Below are positions 63,229 through 64,000 of a DNA stretch of 64,000 nt, piece after piece. A program made the position numbers and the translations under genes. Positions within the stretch are counted from its first letter, which is position 1, and every line of letters starts with the position of its first letter. Below the pieces are notes generated by a model. The model was not told the DNA's origin. It made no database searches and was given only the letters and a program-made list of their open reading frames with translations. This stretch comes from Brumicola pallidula DSM 14239 = ACAM 615 (GTDB taxonomy: Bacteria; Pseudomonadota; Gammaproteobacteria; Enterobacterales; Alteromonadaceae). The stretch spans positions 186,001 through 250,000 of the forward strand of contig NZ_KE386815.1 in assembly GCF_000428905.1 (NCBI RefSeq), in the 5' to 3' direction.

Positions 63229-64000
63229 ATGAGCGACGACAACCCACACTCTACCAGCGGTTCCTCAAATAGAAACTGGCTAAATCGCTTAGCCTATTCT
63301 TTTAAGGGGGAACCGAGAAGCAGAGAAGAACTTTCTGAAGTCATTTCAGACGCCGAACAGCGTGATCTAATAGACCCCCAAACCAAAGAAATGATTGAAG
63401 GGGTGATGACAGTTAGTGAAATCCGGGTCAGGGAAATTATGATCCCTAGAGCACAAATGGTCACTATCGATATTGAACAAGACGTTGAGCAATTCCTACC
63501 CATTATGCTCGACCATGCCCACTCCCGTTATCCAGTTATTTCCGAAGATAAAGACCACATTGAAGGCATTCTGCTAGCTAAAGACTTGCTCCCTTACGCG
63601 TTTCTGCCTAATAAAGAATTTAAACTAAAAGAAGTAGTGCGCCAAGCTATCATCGTACCGGAGAGCAAGCGCGTTGACGTTTTACTAAAAGAGTTTCGCC
63701 AACAGCGTTATCACATGGCCATCGTAGTGGATGAATATGGCGGTGTATCTGGTCTAGTTACCATCGAAGACATTTTGGAACTTATTGTCGGCGAGATTGA
63801 AGATGAATACGATGACGACATTAAGGAAACCGATGAAATTAGGCCATTGAATAAGCACACTTATTCTGTAAAGGCGCTAACCTCTGTCGAGGATTTTAAC
63901 CGCTTCTTTGAAACTAACCTAAATGAAGAGGAGTCCGATACTATTGGTGGTGTAGTGTTGCGCGCTTTTGGTCATATGCCCGGTACAGATGATGAAATTA
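63229..64000 (+). CDS. corC: CorC/YbeX-family CBS-domain protein (3' end outside window)
   Basis: The first 257 residues are visible. An N-terminal leader with EELSEVISDAEQRDLID precedes two CBS domains (about 68-128 and 135-190, with EIMIPRAQM and VVDEYGGVSGLVTIEDILE), an acidic linker (about 193-203) and the start of the CorC/HlyC transporter-associated domain. CorC was linked to Mg2+/Co2+ export; YbeX is also tied to ribosome metabolism with YbeY and YbeZ. AGGA lies upstream of the ATG at 63229. It follows ybeY by 32 bases; in E. coli lnt comes next. Confidence 0.94.
   Translation, partial: MSDDNPHSTSGSSNRNWLNRLAYSFKGEPRSREELSEVISDAEQRDLIDPQTKEMIEGVMTVSEIRVREIMIPRAQMVTIDIEQDVEQFLPIMLDHAHSRYPVISEDKDHIEGILLAKDLLPYAFLPNKEFKLKEVVRQAIIVPESKRVDVLLKEFRQQRYHMAIVVDEYGGVSGLVTIEDILELIVGEIEDEYDDDIKETDEIRPLNKHTYSVKALTSVEDFNRFFETNLNEEESDTIGGVVLRAFGHMPGTDDEI

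Overview
The window is a stretch of chromosome from a moderately AT-rich marine gammaproteobacterium, most likely in the Alteromonadales (Alteromonas/Glaciecola/Paraglaciecola-like). The support is the gene content and order: a zwf-pgl-edd-glk-eda operon divergent from hexR-pyk, a long second GAPDH, monomeric NADP-isocitrate dehydrogenase, Bpt next to Aat, and the metT-leuW-gln tRNA cluster beside ubiF and miaB. This placement is inference from family knowledge. No phage, transposase, integron, CRISPR array or rRNA operon is visible. The window looks like core chromosome, and the interest lies in regulation, small hidden genes and decay remnants.

Region 1 (1-21 kb) is a carbon-metabolism block. 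It holds a long GAPDH-like gene (cut by the left edge), 6-phosphogluconate dehydrogenase, a glycogen/maltodextrin run (malQ-glgB-glgX), GAPDH plus hexose-6-phosphate mutarotase, the complete oxidative and Entner-Doudoroff branch (zwf, pgl, edd, glk, eda), the regulator hexR and pyruvate kinase. I find HexR-type palindromes (TGTARTWWWAYTACA as I recall the consensus) at gap, zwf, hexR and the GAPDH-like gene. At gap and zwf they overlap the -35 element; at the GAPDH-like gene the best box lies far upstream. That suggests one regulator switching glycolytic and gluconeogenic genes in opposite directions. A frameshifted msrB remnant sits between the GAPDH-like gene and gnd.

Region 2 (21-42 kb) holds housekeeping genes: a saccharopine-dehydrogenase-like oxidoreductase, ydjA/sppA, sprT, yfbV, trxB-aat-bpt-infA, clpA/clpS with divergent cspD, rluE, mnmA-hflD-purB, a class III adenylate cyclase translationally coupled to the ribosomal oxygenase gene roxA, and icd. 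Several clusters keep the order known from E. coli, with the cyclase standing near where phoPQ stands there.

Region 3 (42-64 kb) holds kdsA/sirB2/prmC/prfA/hemA (leftward) and lolB/ispE/tRNA-Gln/prs/rplY/pth/ychF (rightward). sirB2 is shortened and sirB1 is missing. Next come an unrecognised 333-aa gene preceded by an in-frame 17-codon ORF, a Met-Leu-Gln-Gln tRNA operon with a strong promoter and terminator, an AlsT-type symporter, a 56-aa two-helix membrane protein, ubiF, an EamA transporter, and the miaB-ybeZ-ybeY-corC operon, whose last gene runs off the right edge. Many genes here start with GTG or TTG.
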